A stretch of DNA of 64,000 nucleotides from the NCBI GenBank assembly GCA_028277725.1, contig JANQFX010000088.1, forward strand, positions 1 through 64,000, in the 5' to 3' direction. Position 1 is the stretch's first letter. Every line of letters begins with the position of its first letter. Shown here in pieces: positions 28,058-36,514 of the stretch. The position numbers and the translations under genes are program-made. The notes below the pieces were generated by a model. The model did not search any database, was not told the DNA's origin, and saw only the letters and a program-made list of their open reading frames with translations. Source of the DNA: Thiohalocapsa sp. (GTDB taxonomy: Bacteria; Pseudomonadota; Gammaproteobacteria; Chromatiales; Chromatiaceae).

Positions 28058-29446
28058 GTGGACAGCGCGAACGGCCACCAGGCCACCGATCAGCCAACCG
28101 AGGACAAGGGTGCCGAGGATACGCGCACGGCCACCCCCGATCAGCCCCGCCCGCCGAGCGCCGCGGACATCGACAGGGCCGTCGCCGCCTTCGCCCGCAG
28201 CCCTCGTCCGGTGCGCCTGCGCTGCGGCGTCCAGCGCTACGGTTGGGGCGACCGGACCTTCATCCCGAGCATGCTCGGCCAGCCAACGCCGGCGAGCGAA
28301 CCCCAGGCGGAGCTCTGGGTCGGTGATCACCCGAACCTGCCCTCGGTGGCCGAATTGGACGACGCGCCCGTGCCGCTGGACCAGCTCATCGACGCCCAGC
28401 CGGAGGCCGTGCTCGGTCGCCAGACCGTGCGTCGCTATGGCGCACAGCTCCCCTTCCTGTTCAAAGTGCTGTCCGCCGCGGCGCCGCTGTCCATCCAGGC
28501 GCACCCGAATCGCACCCAGGCGGTCGTAGGATTCGCGCGGGAGTCGGACGCGGGTCTCCCGCTAAGCGATCCGCGGCGCAATTATCAGGACCCGAATCAC
28601 AAGCCCGAGCTCCTGGTCGCGCTCACGGACTTCCATGCCCTGCGCGGCTTTCGGCCTCTATCGGAGATCGACCGCGAACTCAAGCGACACCCTTCCCTCG
28701 GCGGCCTGGCAGCACGCCTCGGGGGCTGCCGACGCGGGCTGGAGGCGCTCTATGCCACCTTCATGCGCATCCCTCAGCCGGAGGTGGACCGCCTCCTGGC
28801 GCCGGTGATCGCGGATTGCGCCACTCGGGCCTCGGACCCGAGCGACACCGAGGCCGAGCGCTGCCGCTGGCTGCTGCGGGCCGACATGCTGCATGGCGCC
28901 CATGGCCAGCACGACCGCGGGCTGCTGTCCTTTCTTCTGCTGAACCTGGTGCACTTACGGCCGGGCGAAGCCATCTTCCTGCCCGCCGGAGAGCTGCACA
29001 GTTATCTGGACGGCGCAGGCCTGGAGCTGATGGCCAACTCGAATAACGTGCTCCGCGGTGGACTCACGAACAAGCACATCGACGTCGACGCGCTGCTGTC
29101 GGTGCTGAGGGTCGACCCGAAGCCAGCACAGGTGCTGCACCCGGTTGCCGACGACGGGGACTCGGAGACGACGCGCTACGATCCGCCCGTAGAGGAGTTC
29201 GCGCTGCGCATCCTGACCCCGCGGAGGGTCCATGCCGCTCACATCGGCCGGGACGGCCCGACCCTCGGGTTAGTTTTGGAGGGGTCCGATCTGGCGCTGA
29301 CAGCGGGCGAATCGACGCTTGCCCTATCAACTGGGGATGCCTTCCTGATCCCTGCGGGCGTGGAGGCGGATTTGTGTGTCGAGCCGGGCGCCCGGATCGC
29401 GCTCGCGACGGTCGGGGCTGGGGCTGGGGCTGGGGCACCTGGCTAG
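28058..29446 (+). CDS. manA: Mannose-6-phosphate isomerase, class I
   Basis: The enzyme interconverts mannose-6-phosphate and fructose-6-phosphate, feeding GDP-mannose synthesis. The 462-residue type I protein has the zinc-binding SIQAHPN, HKPELLVAL, and EAIFLPAGELHSYLDGAGLELMANSNNVLRGGLTNKHID, all in order. A 50-residue hydrophilic N-terminal extension precedes the cupin core. The start is GTG 28058, 3 bp after the pcm stop. The C-terminus ends in a Gly-Ala repeat encoded by a GGGGCT hexamer array. It could supply sugar precursors for the polysaccharide genes at 1-6 kb, but this is inference. Confidence 0.94.
   Translation: MDSANGHQATDQPTEDKGAEDTRTATPDQPRPPSAADIDRAVAAFARSPRPVRLRCGVQRYGWGDRTFIPSMLGQPTPASEPQAELWVGDHPNLPSVAELDDAPVPLDQLIDAQPEAVLGRQTVRRYGAQLPFLFKVLSAAAPLSIQAHPNRTQAVVGFARESDAGLPLSDPRRNYQDPNHKPELLVALTDFHALRGFRPLSEIDRELKRHPSLGGLAARLGGCRRGLEALYATFMRIPQPEVDRLLAPVIADCATRASDPSDTEAERCRWLLRADMLHGAHGQHDRGLLSFLLLNLVHLRPGEAIFLPAGELHSYLDGAGLELMANSNNVLRGGLTNKHIDVDALLSVLRVDPKPAQVLHPVADDGDSETTRYDPPVEEFALRILTPRRVHAAHIGRDGPTLGLVLEGSDLALTAGESTLALSTGDAFLIPAGVEADLCVEPGARIALATVGAGAGAGAPG
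29414..29437 (+). repeat. GGGGCT hexanucleotide repeat in the 3' end of manA
   Basis: There are three GGGGCT units followed by one GGGGCA, encoding Gly-Ala repeats just before the manA stop. The unit is a multiple of three, so slippage would alter length but not frame. Confidence 0.85.
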
Positions 29447-29575
29447 TACAACGCCGCCGAAGTACGACAGGCACGCTCGACCCGTTGTCGTTGCCTTGAT
29501 CGCAATCGCCACCATCGCAGCAGAGTCTCGACGAGTAGTCGATCACGACAACGGCAAGGATGCGGACGCGACCAG

Positions 29576-29610
29576 CGGTGGGCGTTGCTTGCGGAACCTG
29601 GGCGCGGCAG
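29576..29610. repeat. Dispersed 35-bp repeat, copy A
   Basis: The sequence begins CGGTGGGCGTTG and ends CTGGGCGCGGCAG. Copy B at 41192-41226 on the same strand differs at only two of 35 positions. Copy A lies between manA and mrcA, 3 bp from the mrcA stop, and is not coding. Weak similarity continues for about 40 bp on its left side. Confidence 0.75.
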
Positions 29611-29612
29611 CC

Positions 29613-32444
29613 CTAGAACAACGAATCCATGACGCGGGGCGCGGTGCGCTTCTTGGCGCTCCGGGCCCTGGCGGCGCTCCGGGCCCTGGCGGCACTTCGC
29701 GACCTGCTCGCGGCGCTGGACCTTCTTTCACCGGAGCCAGCGGCATACTTGACCGGCTCCGGACCAAGCGTCATCAGTTGGTACTCATCACGAATGTACT
29801 CGACGACCCCTCCGCTCTTGGTGGCCCTTCCGGTAGATCCGCTGACCCGCACCGGTACCATGCCCTCCGGGCGCTTGATCTCGGCAATGGGCTCATCCTC
29901 TAGGGCATCGGCCATGAAGTCCACCCACATGCCCAGGGCCGCGGTGCCGCCCCATTCCCCGCGTCCGAGCGGTCGATTGTCGTCCATGCCCATCCAGGCG
30001 ACGGTGACCAGATGGGGTGAGTAGCCGGCGAACCAGGAATCGACGGAGTCGTTCGTGGTGCCCGTCTTTCCGGCCAGATCGGAACGCTTCAGGCTGCGTG
30101 CGCGCTTCGCGGTGCCGACCTTGATGACGTCCTTGAGCATCGAATCCATGTTGAAGGCGATGCGCGGGTCCAGCACCTGCTGCGCCATCGGACGCGCGGC
30201 CTGGTCCAGGGCGAGCACATCCGCCTCGCCCTCGTCCGACTCCAGCCAGCAATCGACGCAGGCCAGCGGCGCATCGGCCGCGTACAACAGGTTGCCGGCG
30301 GTGTCTTCGATGCGGCTGACGACATGGGGCTCGACCTTGAAGCCGCCGTTGGCGAACACGGCGTAGGCCGTGGCCAGCTGCAGCGGCGTCGAGCTACCGC
30401 CACCCAGGGCGAGGCCGAAGTTGCCGGGCATGTCTTCCATGGTGTAGCCGAAGCGCTGCAGGAAGTCCCGCGTGTAGTCGATGCCCATGCTGTCGATCAG
30501 ATTGATGATCGCGAGGTTGCGGGACTTGGCCAGGGCCACACGCATGCGAATGGTCCCCATGTATTTGCCATCCGCGTTCTTGGGCTTCCATCGGCCGAAG
30601 CTCTTCCGGGTATCGCTGACCAGGCTCGCCGGCGTGTACCCCTTACCCAAGGCGGCGGCGTAGACGAAGGGCTTGTAGGTGGAGCCGGGCTGGCGGCGCG
30701 CGTCGGTGGCGCGGTTGAACTTGGACCAATTGAACTCGTAGCCGCCGGAAACCGCCCGGATGGCACCATCCGTCGGCGAGATGCTGACCAGCGCCCCACC
30801 GACCGTCGGCACCTGGGCCAGGACCCAGCTGTCCTTGTTGTTCTTGCGCAGGCGCACCAGGTCGCCGGTCGCCACCACCCGGTCCACCCGACCCTGCCGC
30901 CCACCGCGGGCATTCGGGTTGATGTACCTGCGCATGTGGTTGACCTGCCAGAGCTTGAGCGTCTCGGTCTCGCCACCGCCCAGGTAGACCGTGGCGCTGG
31001 ACGCGCCGGCCTCGGTGACCACACCGACCGGCATATCCGGCACCACCGGGCGGGTCGCCAGGTACTCGTCCAGGTCCCGTTCGGACATGCGGTCGACGCC
31101 CTCCAGGCGATCCTCGGGGCCGTGGTAGCCGTGGCGGCGGTTGTAAGCCATCAGGCCCCTGCGCAGGGCGCGGTCGGATTCGGTCTGTAGCCTCTCGTCG
31201 ATGGTCGTGGTGACCTTGAGGCCGATGCTGTAGGCCCCTTCCTGGCCGAAGCGATCGACGATCTCCTGGCGCGCCATCTCGGCGGCGTAGCCGGCCTCGA
31301 ACTCGATGGGCGCCACATAGGCCTCGGCGGTGATCGGGGCGACCCAGGCCATGCTGTAGTCGACGTCGTCGATATAGCCGAGTTCGTGCATCCGCCCGAG
31401 GACGTAATCACGGCGCTCGCGCGCGCGCTCCGGGTCGGCGAGGGGGTTGTTGGCGGACGGCGCCTTCGGCAGGCCGGCGAGCATGGCCATCTGCGCCAGG
31501 GTCAGCTCGTCCAGTGTCTTGCCGTAGTAGAGCTCGGCGGCGGCCGAGACACCGTAGGCGCGGTTGCCGAAGAAGATCTTGTTGAGATACAGCTCCAGGA
31601 TCTCGTCCTTGCTCAACGTCATTTCCACTCGCATGGCGAGCAGGATCTCGGTGAGCTTGCGCTTGGCCGTCTTCTCGCGGGTCAGGAAGAAGTTCCGCGC
31701 CACCTGCATGGTGATGGTGCTGCCGCCCTGGGTGGCCTCCCCGGCTTGGGCCACGGCGTAGGCGGCGCGGGCCAGGCCGAGGAGATCGATGCCCTTGTGA
31801 TCGTAGAAACGGCTGTCCTCCGCGGAGATGAAGGCGTGCGCCAGGTCCGGCGGGATGTCTTCGATGGCCACGGCGCGCCTGCGTTGCACGCCGTACTCCG
31901 CCATCAGGGAACCATCGGCACTATAGACGCGTAGCGGTTCTTCGAACTTGACCTCCAACAGCGCGTCCACTTCAGGCAGGTCTTCCTGCATGGCACTCAG
32001 CACGACGGCAGTGCCGATGAGGCCGAACAACAGCACGTCGAAGGGCAGCGCCAGGGGCGTTGCGACGATACGCGCAAACCAGCCGATGGTGCCGGTGATG
32101 GGCCCCCGGCCCTTGCGCTTGCCGGACTTGGGCCGACGTCGACGACCCGGCGGCTTCGCTCTGGCCACAGGAATGCGCGGCGGCTCTCGCGAAGAACCTC
32201 CTGGGGGGCCTCCCGGCCGACCTCCAGATGGCGTTCCGGACGATTGCTCGGAGGGACGTCCGGGCAAACTCGCACCGTCCTTGTTTCGCGAAGGCGAGGT
32301 CGGCGAACGCTCATCGGCAGCCCCGGACCTGGTAGCCGTACCGCCACGGGCCTCGGGTCCGTTGGCCGTTACGGTACTCGCCGATCCCGCGGCCCTGGCT
32401 GCGCCTGGCACCGCTGTACGAGCTGTAGCCCTGCTGGCAGCCAT
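29613..32444 (-). CDS. mrcA: Penicillin-binding protein 1A, bifunctional peptidoglycan synthase
   Basis: This is an inner-membrane enzyme with a periplasmic glycosyltransferase (GT51) and transpeptidase. In a 943-residue form from ATG 32444 it has a long Pro/Gly/Ser/Arg-rich cytoplasmic tail (about 1-120) and one membrane helix. The GT51 motif EDSRFYDHKGID contains catalytic Glu near residue 209, and GGSTITMQVARN follows. The transpeptidase motifs are S588-T-Y-K, S-R-N and K793-T-G-T. The C-terminus is a low-complexity Ser/Arg/Ala stretch. A TTG at 32588 would extend the tail by 48 residues. The enzyme builds and crosslinks glycan strands. Confidence 0.95.
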   Translation of the reverse strand: MAASRATARTAVPGAARAAGSASTVTANGPEARGGTATRSGAADERSPTSPSRNKDGASLPGRPSEQSSGTPSGGRPGGPPGGSSREPPRIPVARAKPPGRRRRPKSGKRKGRGPITGTIGWFARIVATPLALPFDVLLFGLIGTAVVLSAMQEDLPEVDALLEVKFEEPLRVYSADGSLMAEYGVQRRRAVAIEDIPPDLAHAFISAEDSRFYDHKGIDLLGLARAAYAVAQAGEATQGGSTITMQVARNFFLTREKTAKRKLTEILLAMRVEMTLSKDEILELYLNKIFFGNRAYGVSAAAELYYGKTLDELTLAQMAMLAGLPKAPSANNPLADPERARERRDYVLGRMHELGYIDDVDYSMAWVAPITAEAYVAPIEFEAGYAAEMARQEIVDRFGQEGAYSIGLKVTTTIDERLQTESDRALRRGLMAYNRRHGYHGPEDRLEGVDRMSERDLDEYLATRPVVPDMPVGVVTEAGASSATVYLGGGETETLKLWQVNHMRRYINPNARGGRQGRVDRVVATGDLVRLRKNNKDSWVLAQVPTVGGALVSISPTDGAIRAVSGGYEFNWSKFNRATDARRQPGSTYKPFVYAAALGKGYTPASLVSDTRKSFGRWKPKNADGKYMGTIRMRVALAKSRNLAIINLIDSMGIDYTRDFLQRFGYTMEDMPGNFGLALGGGSSTPLQLATAYAVFANGGFKVEPHVVSRIEDTAGNLLYAADAPLACVDCWLESDEGEADVLALDQAARPMAQQVLDPRIAFNMDSMLKDVIKVGTAKRARSLKRSDLAGKTGTTNDSVDSWFAGYSPHLVTVAWMGMDDNRPLGRGEWGGTAALGMWVDFMADALEDEPIAEIKRPEGMVPVRVSGSTGRATKSGGVVEYIRDEYQLMTLGPEPVKYAAGSGERRSSAASRSRSAARARSAARARSAKKRTAPRVMDSLF

Positions 32445-32754
32445 TTGGGTTCGAGCATCGACGGAGCCGGTACCTGCGCGCCGCCTGGCGTCTGTCAGGA
32501 TGGGCGTGCGCCTGGAGGAGTCGGAGTCCGGGGGGGTGTCTGTTGGGTCGTGCAAGAATCTAACCGCTTCGGCTGAGCTTGAACGCAAATCTGCTGGCGT
32601 ACCATTGCTGGACTGCGCAGGTGATGCGTCAGGCGGGACGATTGCGAGGGGCGCGACGCGACATCAAGACCCGCCGACAGGTGCCTGATTCTACACCAAG
32701 CTTGGTACTTCGAGCCTAGCCGAGTTCGGTTCCGAAACACCCTGAAGTCAGGGG
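32445..32754. other. Upstream region of mrcA
   Basis: This stretch may encode extra N-terminal residues of PBP1A if TTG 32588 is used. Otherwise I see no gene. The mrcA promoter is expected here, but no clear boxes were found. Confidence 0.4.
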
Positions 32755-32949
32755 TTGCCGACCAATGGTCGAATCGGTACTCGTGAGCGGCTGCTCGAAA
32801 CGGCGATGCTGGTCTTCGCCGCGCGGGGCTTCGCGGCCTCAACCGTTCGCGACATTCGCCATGCGTGGACTCAGAGCGCTAGGCGACCGCGCCTAGGTGA
32901 GCCAGGGCCCGGGCAGATCGCGAAGTCTACCGAGATGCCAGCGACCTAG
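32755..32949 (+). pseudogene. Remnant of a TetR-family regulator (HTH part only)
   Basis: From about 32764 the frame reads GRIGTRERLLETAMLVFAARGFAASTVRDI, the first two helices and start of the recognition region of a TetR DNA-binding domain. After VRDI the similarity stops, and the frame runs on as unrelated sequence to a stop at 32949. The rest of the helix-turn-helix and the ligand-binding domain are absent from the downstream sequence. No ATG lies at the expected place (a TTG at 32755 is possible). A truncated, non-functional regulator is the best reading. Confidence 0.7.
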
Positions 32950-33039
32950 GACAGGACGAGCGCAAGGATTCCATCACCAAGACGAGATGACTCCGATCCG
33001 CGCGCTCGACGAACGCCCCGGTCGCTCCGAGCCCTTGTG

Positions 33040-33465
33040 TCAGGCCGAGGCGGGCAACTGCGAGGGCGTCTCGCCCTTGGCCTGAAGGGTCTCGAAGGGA
33101 TCGGGCGCGGTGCGCTTGCGACCTGCGTCGGCCAGGCGGCTTAGGTAGTCCTGCCACAGGGGCTGCCAGCCACGACCGAGCTTGTAGAGGTATTGCCAAT
33201 CGTAGAGGCCGGATTTGTGGCCGTCGTCGAAGACAATCTTCACCGCATAGCTGCCGATCTGCCGAAGGTCCGTGATGTTCACCCCCTCCTTACCGACCTG
33301 GAGCTTGGCCTGGTCCGGCGTATGGCCGCGCACCTCCGCCGAGGGCGAGTAGACCCGCAGATACTCGCACGGCAGCAGAAAACGGGCGCCGTCATCGAAG
33401 GCGATCGCCAGCACCCGTGTCTGCTGGCGGAGCGTGAGTTCGGTAGGGAGCGGATTCTGTTCCAT
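33040..33465 (-). CDS. DUF971 domain protein (GBBH-like N-terminal domain)
   Basis: This 141-residue protein carries PTELTLRQQTRVLAIAFDDGARFLLPCEYLRVYSPSAEVRG and VFDDGHKSGLYDWQYLYKLG. These are the signatures of the DUF971 domain, also found at the N-terminus of gamma-butyrobetaine hydroxylases. Stand-alone members are widespread in proteobacteria and have been linked to iron-sulfur or metal handling, but the function is not settled. ATG 33465 is the conserved start. It follows hemH on the same strand by about 90 bp. The C-terminal 25 residues are poorly conserved. Confidence 0.88.
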   Translation of the reverse strand: MEQNPLPTELTLRQQTRVLAIAFDDGARFLLPCEYLRVYSPSAEVRGHTPDQAKLQVGKEGVNITDLRQIGSYAVKIVFDDGHKSGLYDWQYLYKLGRGWQPLWQDYLSRLADAGRKRTAPDPFETLQAKGETPSQLPASA

Positions 33466-33554
33466 ATCGATTGCGGAGGGCTGGGTGATGCATGCGGCCG
33501 CAGGTGCGGCCGGTCCATGCCGTATGCAATCTGGCAGGGTCCGAACCCGCGCCG

Positions 33555-34604
33555 CTACCAGTCCTCGGCGACGCCGCTGACCTCCGGCCAGCCACAGGCG
33601 TGGCGCTCCACTAGGCCCAGCATCATCTCCAGGTGCGCCGGGTCGTCGTTGAGGCAGGGGATATAGTGATACTCGCCGCCGCCGGCCTCCAGGAAATACT
33701 CGCGGTTCTCTACATTGATCTCCTCTAGGGTCTCCAGGCAGTCCGCGGAGAAACCGGGTGCTACCACGTGCACCTTGCCGACACCGTCCCCGCCCCAGAG
33801 CTTCAGGGTCTCGTCGGTATAGGGTTGCAGCCACTCGTCCCGGCCGACCCGCGACTGGAATGAGACCATCCAGCGGTCCTCTGGTAGGTCCAGTGCCTCG
33901 ACCACCATGCGCGCCGTCTTGTGGCAGTGGCAGTGGTAGGGATCGCCTGCCATGAAGTAGCGCTTCGGGATCCCGTGGAAGGAAAAGAGCAACCGCTCCG
34001 GCTCACCGTTCTCCTGCCAATAGGACCGAATGCTGTGCACCAGGGCCTCGATGTAGCGAGGGTCGTCGTGGTACTGGTTGATGAAGCGGAGCTCCGGCAG
34101 CCAGCGCCAGGTGCTGAGCTCGTCGGTGACGGCGTCGAACACCGACGCCGTCGTGGTGCCCGAATATTGGGGATAAAGCGGCAACACCAGCAGGCGGCGG
34201 ACGTTGGCCTCCTTGAGTCGACCGAGGGCCTCGGACACCGAGGGCTTGCCGTAGCGCATGCCGAGCTCGACCCGAACGCCCTTGCCGAAGCGGGCATCCA
34301 GCAGGGCGGACAGGCCGGTCGCCTGGCGTTCGGCCACGTCCAGAAGCGGCGAGCCACGTTCGGTCCAGACCGCCTGGTAGGCGCGCGCGGAGCGGCTCGG
34401 GCGCACGCGAAGGATGACGCCGTGCAGCACCAGCCACCAGATGGGTCGTGGCACTTCCACCACGCGGGGGTCGTTCAGGAACTCCGCGAGGTAACGCCGA
34501 ACGGCCGTGGGCGTCGGGGCATCGGGGGTTCCTAGGTTCAGCATCAGCACGCCAAGGCTCTCGGCGGTGCCATGCTCGAATCCGGGCACGTTCTTGTATT
34601 GCAT
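33555..34604 (-). CDS. hemH: Ferrochelatase
   Basis: HemH inserts Fe2+ into protoporphyrin IX, the last step of heme synthesis. The 349-residue protein has VLMLNLGTPDAP near the start, LPLYPQYSGTTTASVFD, the catalytic His in LLFSFHGIPKRY, and the acidic metal path in VVAPGFSADCLETLEEI. All parts are in order and the length is normal. ATG 34604 begins the conserved region; the frame continues upstream without homology. Heme from this pathway would also feed the heme oxygenase at 60388-61032. Confidence 0.96.
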   Translation of the reverse strand: MQYKNVPGFEHGTAESLGVLMLNLGTPDAPTPTAVRRYLAEFLNDPRVVEVPRPIWWLVLHGVILRVRPSRSARAYQAVWTERGSPLLDVAERQATGLSALLDARFGKGVRVELGMRYGKPSVSEALGRLKEANVRRLLVLPLYPQYSGTTTASVFDAVTDELSTWRWLPELRFINQYHDDPRYIEALVHSIRSYWQENGEPERLLFSFHGIPKRYFMAGDPYHCHCHKTARMVVEALDLPEDRWMVSFQSRVGRDEWLQPYTDETLKLWGGDGVGKVHVVAPGFSADCLETLEEINVENREYFLEAGGGEYHYIPCLNDDPAHLEMMLGLVERHACGWPEVSGVAEDW

Positions 34605-34844
34605 GGTCTCGGCTTGGCCAGTATCCCTGAATAACGTAATGGTAGAGGAGTCGCGCCGAAAGTGAGGTGAACGGTAGAGGCGGTTCGCGCGCGATCCAAA
34701 CGGGCAGCGCCCGCTCTGTGTCGCCGAAAGGTCGGGGCGAAGCATGGACAAACAACGGACGACGACGCAATGACATCCGGCGATGGCGGGTGATCTGGCC
34801 GAACGCGGCGATCGCGGCAGGCATGTCCCTCCCGCGGCAGCGCG

Positions 34845-35777
34845 CTAACCGGCTCGGAGCCTGGCCTCGACCCGCGCCCTGCGCAGGAGCTCTACCTCAA
34901 TCATCGCGGGAAAGAGCCGCCAGCAGCGTTCCACCAGGAGCGCTTGCCGGACAGCCGCCCGCTCCAGCGCGGCTCGGCGCTCCGGCGCCAGTCCCGGCAG
35001 CATCAGCAAATAGGGTGCAAGCCAGTCGAGGTAGTCGTGCACCACAGCCTCGTATCGCGCATCGCTCGACTGTTCCCGAAGGCAGAGCGATGGAAAACTC
35101 GCTGCATCCAGGCACGGGTCACTGTCGCCCCCCGACAGGTCCAATAGACAACCACCACCATCGGGGCTCCGTCGAATCCAGCGAGCCACGGGCGGGTTCG
35201 CTGCCGCCTGGGCCACCATCTGCTCCAACTCCCGCGTGTGGCGGTCGGGGACGTCGTCATCGCCGCAGCGCACCGCCTCGGCGGCGAGTGTGGCCGAGCG
35301 AAAGCGCCGCTCACCATCGCCCGAGCGCCAGGCGGGGGTGCCGATGGCGTCCCTGTCCTCGGTCTCGGTCGCGGTGGCCAGCATCACCAGCGGTGAGTCG
35401 TCCCGATCCATCTGCCAGAGTTCCAGCTCCGGCATCAACGCGAAGGGTAGCCGCGCTTGTGCATCCGCCACGGCCACGGTGAGTCCCTCTGCCGCGTCGA
35501 GCATCGAACCGACGTCGAGGATCGGATTCACCGGCACGTCCGTCCGGCCCCCGGCCTCACTCCAGTATCCGAATCGAAACCACCGCAGCTCGTCGCTATG
35601 CCCCTCGCCGCTCCACAGTCCGCGCGGTGGGTAGGTGGCGACCTGGAGCTGCCAGTGACGCCCGTCGCTGCTGAGTGCGCGCCCCCGCGGCGTGCGCACC
35701 ACCATGAGCGTACCGAGAAAAGGGTTGACCCGACGCAGACCGTAACAGCGCACCGCCGCGTCGGCGGCGACCTTCAC
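34845..35777 (-). CDS. Conserved hypothetical protein coupled to a hemerythrin gene
   Basis: I do not recognise this 310-residue soluble protein. Its N-terminal part (NPFLGTLMVVRTPRGRALSSDGRHWQLQV) looks like a small beta-domain. An acidic middle region and a helical C-terminus (LDWLAPYLLMLPGLAPERRAALERAAVRQALLVERCWRLFP) follow. No signal peptide or membrane helix is seen. Its GTG start (35777) overlaps the hemerythrin stop as GTGA, which implies translational coupling and a related role. It may act in oxygen, NO or iron sensing together with the hemerythrin; this is inference from position only. Confidence 0.75.
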   Translation of the reverse strand: MKVAADAAVRCYGLRRVNPFLGTLMVVRTPRGRALSSDGRHWQLQVATYPPRGLWSGEGHSDELRWFRFGYWSEAGGRTDVPVNPILDVGSMLDAAEGLTVAVADAQARLPFALMPELELWQMDRDDSPLVMLATATETEDRDAIGTPAWRSGDGERRFRSATLAAEAVRCGDDDVPDRHTRELEQMVAQAAANPPVARWIRRSPDGGGCLLDLSGGDSDPCLDAASFPSLCLREQSSDARYEAVVHDYLDWLAPYLLMLPGLAPERRAALERAAVRQALLVERCWRLFPAMIEVELLRRARVEARLRAG

Positions 35778-36325
35778 CCGCGGAGTTCTTCCTTGAGACG
35801 AGCATAGATCCCGCGAAATCGCTCGGGGTCGGACTTGCCGAACACCGGATCGCCGGTGGTCGGGGCCTCGGCGAGCAGCTCGACCCAGTCTGCGGCGCCC
35901 AGCAACTCGGCGGCGAGCGGGAAGGCCTCCTCGTCCTCCAGGCGCATGTGTTCGCGCAGTGTCGCCAGCAGTTCCCGACCCTGCTGCTCCACCTCCTCAC
36001 GCGACAGCACCTCCTCGTGCACGATGCCTTCCAGGGACTCCCGAAAGCGCCGGTTCAGCTGTCCCAGAGCGTTGTGCTGCAGCATGAGCCGGCGCAGCAC
36101 GTCATGGCCCTGGCCGGGTTGCCCGAGCAAGCGCTCGAAGATCAGGTCCTCGGTGGGGTGGTGGATCTGGTCCGCGTAGTCGAGCATGTACTCCACCAGC
36201 TCGCACATCAGCTCATAGTCGGGCTCGTCGCCGGCGTGGAAGCGGTCCAGCATCTCCTCCAACAGTTTGAGTAGCCGGGCCAGCCGGGCGTGGTCTTCGG
36301 CGAGTCGGTTCAACAGTTCGTTCAT
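35774..36325 (-). CDS. Hemerythrin-domain protein
   Basis: The 183-residue protein has an all-helical HHE fold. LAEDHARLARLL, a central ADQIHHPTEDLIFERLL, LMLQHNALG, and HMRLEDEEAFPLA supply the His/Glu/Asp residues that bind a di-iron centre. Such cytoplasmic proteins bind O2 or sense NO and iron (YtfE-like). ATG 36325 is the start. The stop overlaps the GTG of the unknown gene. A 24-bp perfect palindrome lies 27 bp upstream and could be an operator. Confidence 0.9.
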   Translation of the reverse strand: MNELLNRLAEDHARLARLLKLLEEMLDRFHAGDEPDYELMCELVEYMLDYADQIHHPTEDLIFERLLGQPGQGHDVLRRLMLQHNALGQLNRRFRESLEGIVHEEVLSREEVEQQGRELLATLREHMRLEDEEAFPLAAELLGAADWVELLAEAPTTGDPVFGKSDPERFRGIYARLKEELRG

Positions 36326-36351
36326 GGGGCGGCTCCCGAGAAATGGAGGTA

Positions 36352-36375
36352 GGTGCTGGCCTCGAGGCCAGCACC
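36352..36375. promoter_or_regulatory. Perfect 24-bp palindrome upstream of the hemerythrin gene
   Basis: The left half is GGTGCTGGCCTC and the right half is its exact reverse complement. It lies 27 bp before the hemerythrin ATG (minus strand) and 140 bp after the K+ channel stop. It could be an operator for a dimeric regulator or a terminator hairpin of the channel gene; no T-tract follows. A perfect symmetry of this length is unlikely by chance. Confidence 0.55.
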
Positions 36376-36514
36376 GACTGGGACCATATGACGGCCCGTA
36401 CGCCGATTCAAAAGTAGCCGGAACTGACGATCCGTGTGCGCTTTGACTCTGGGCGCCTGCGCCGGGAGCCCAAAGGCATCTGTCGAGATCCCCATCAGGG
36501 GGATCATGCCGATG

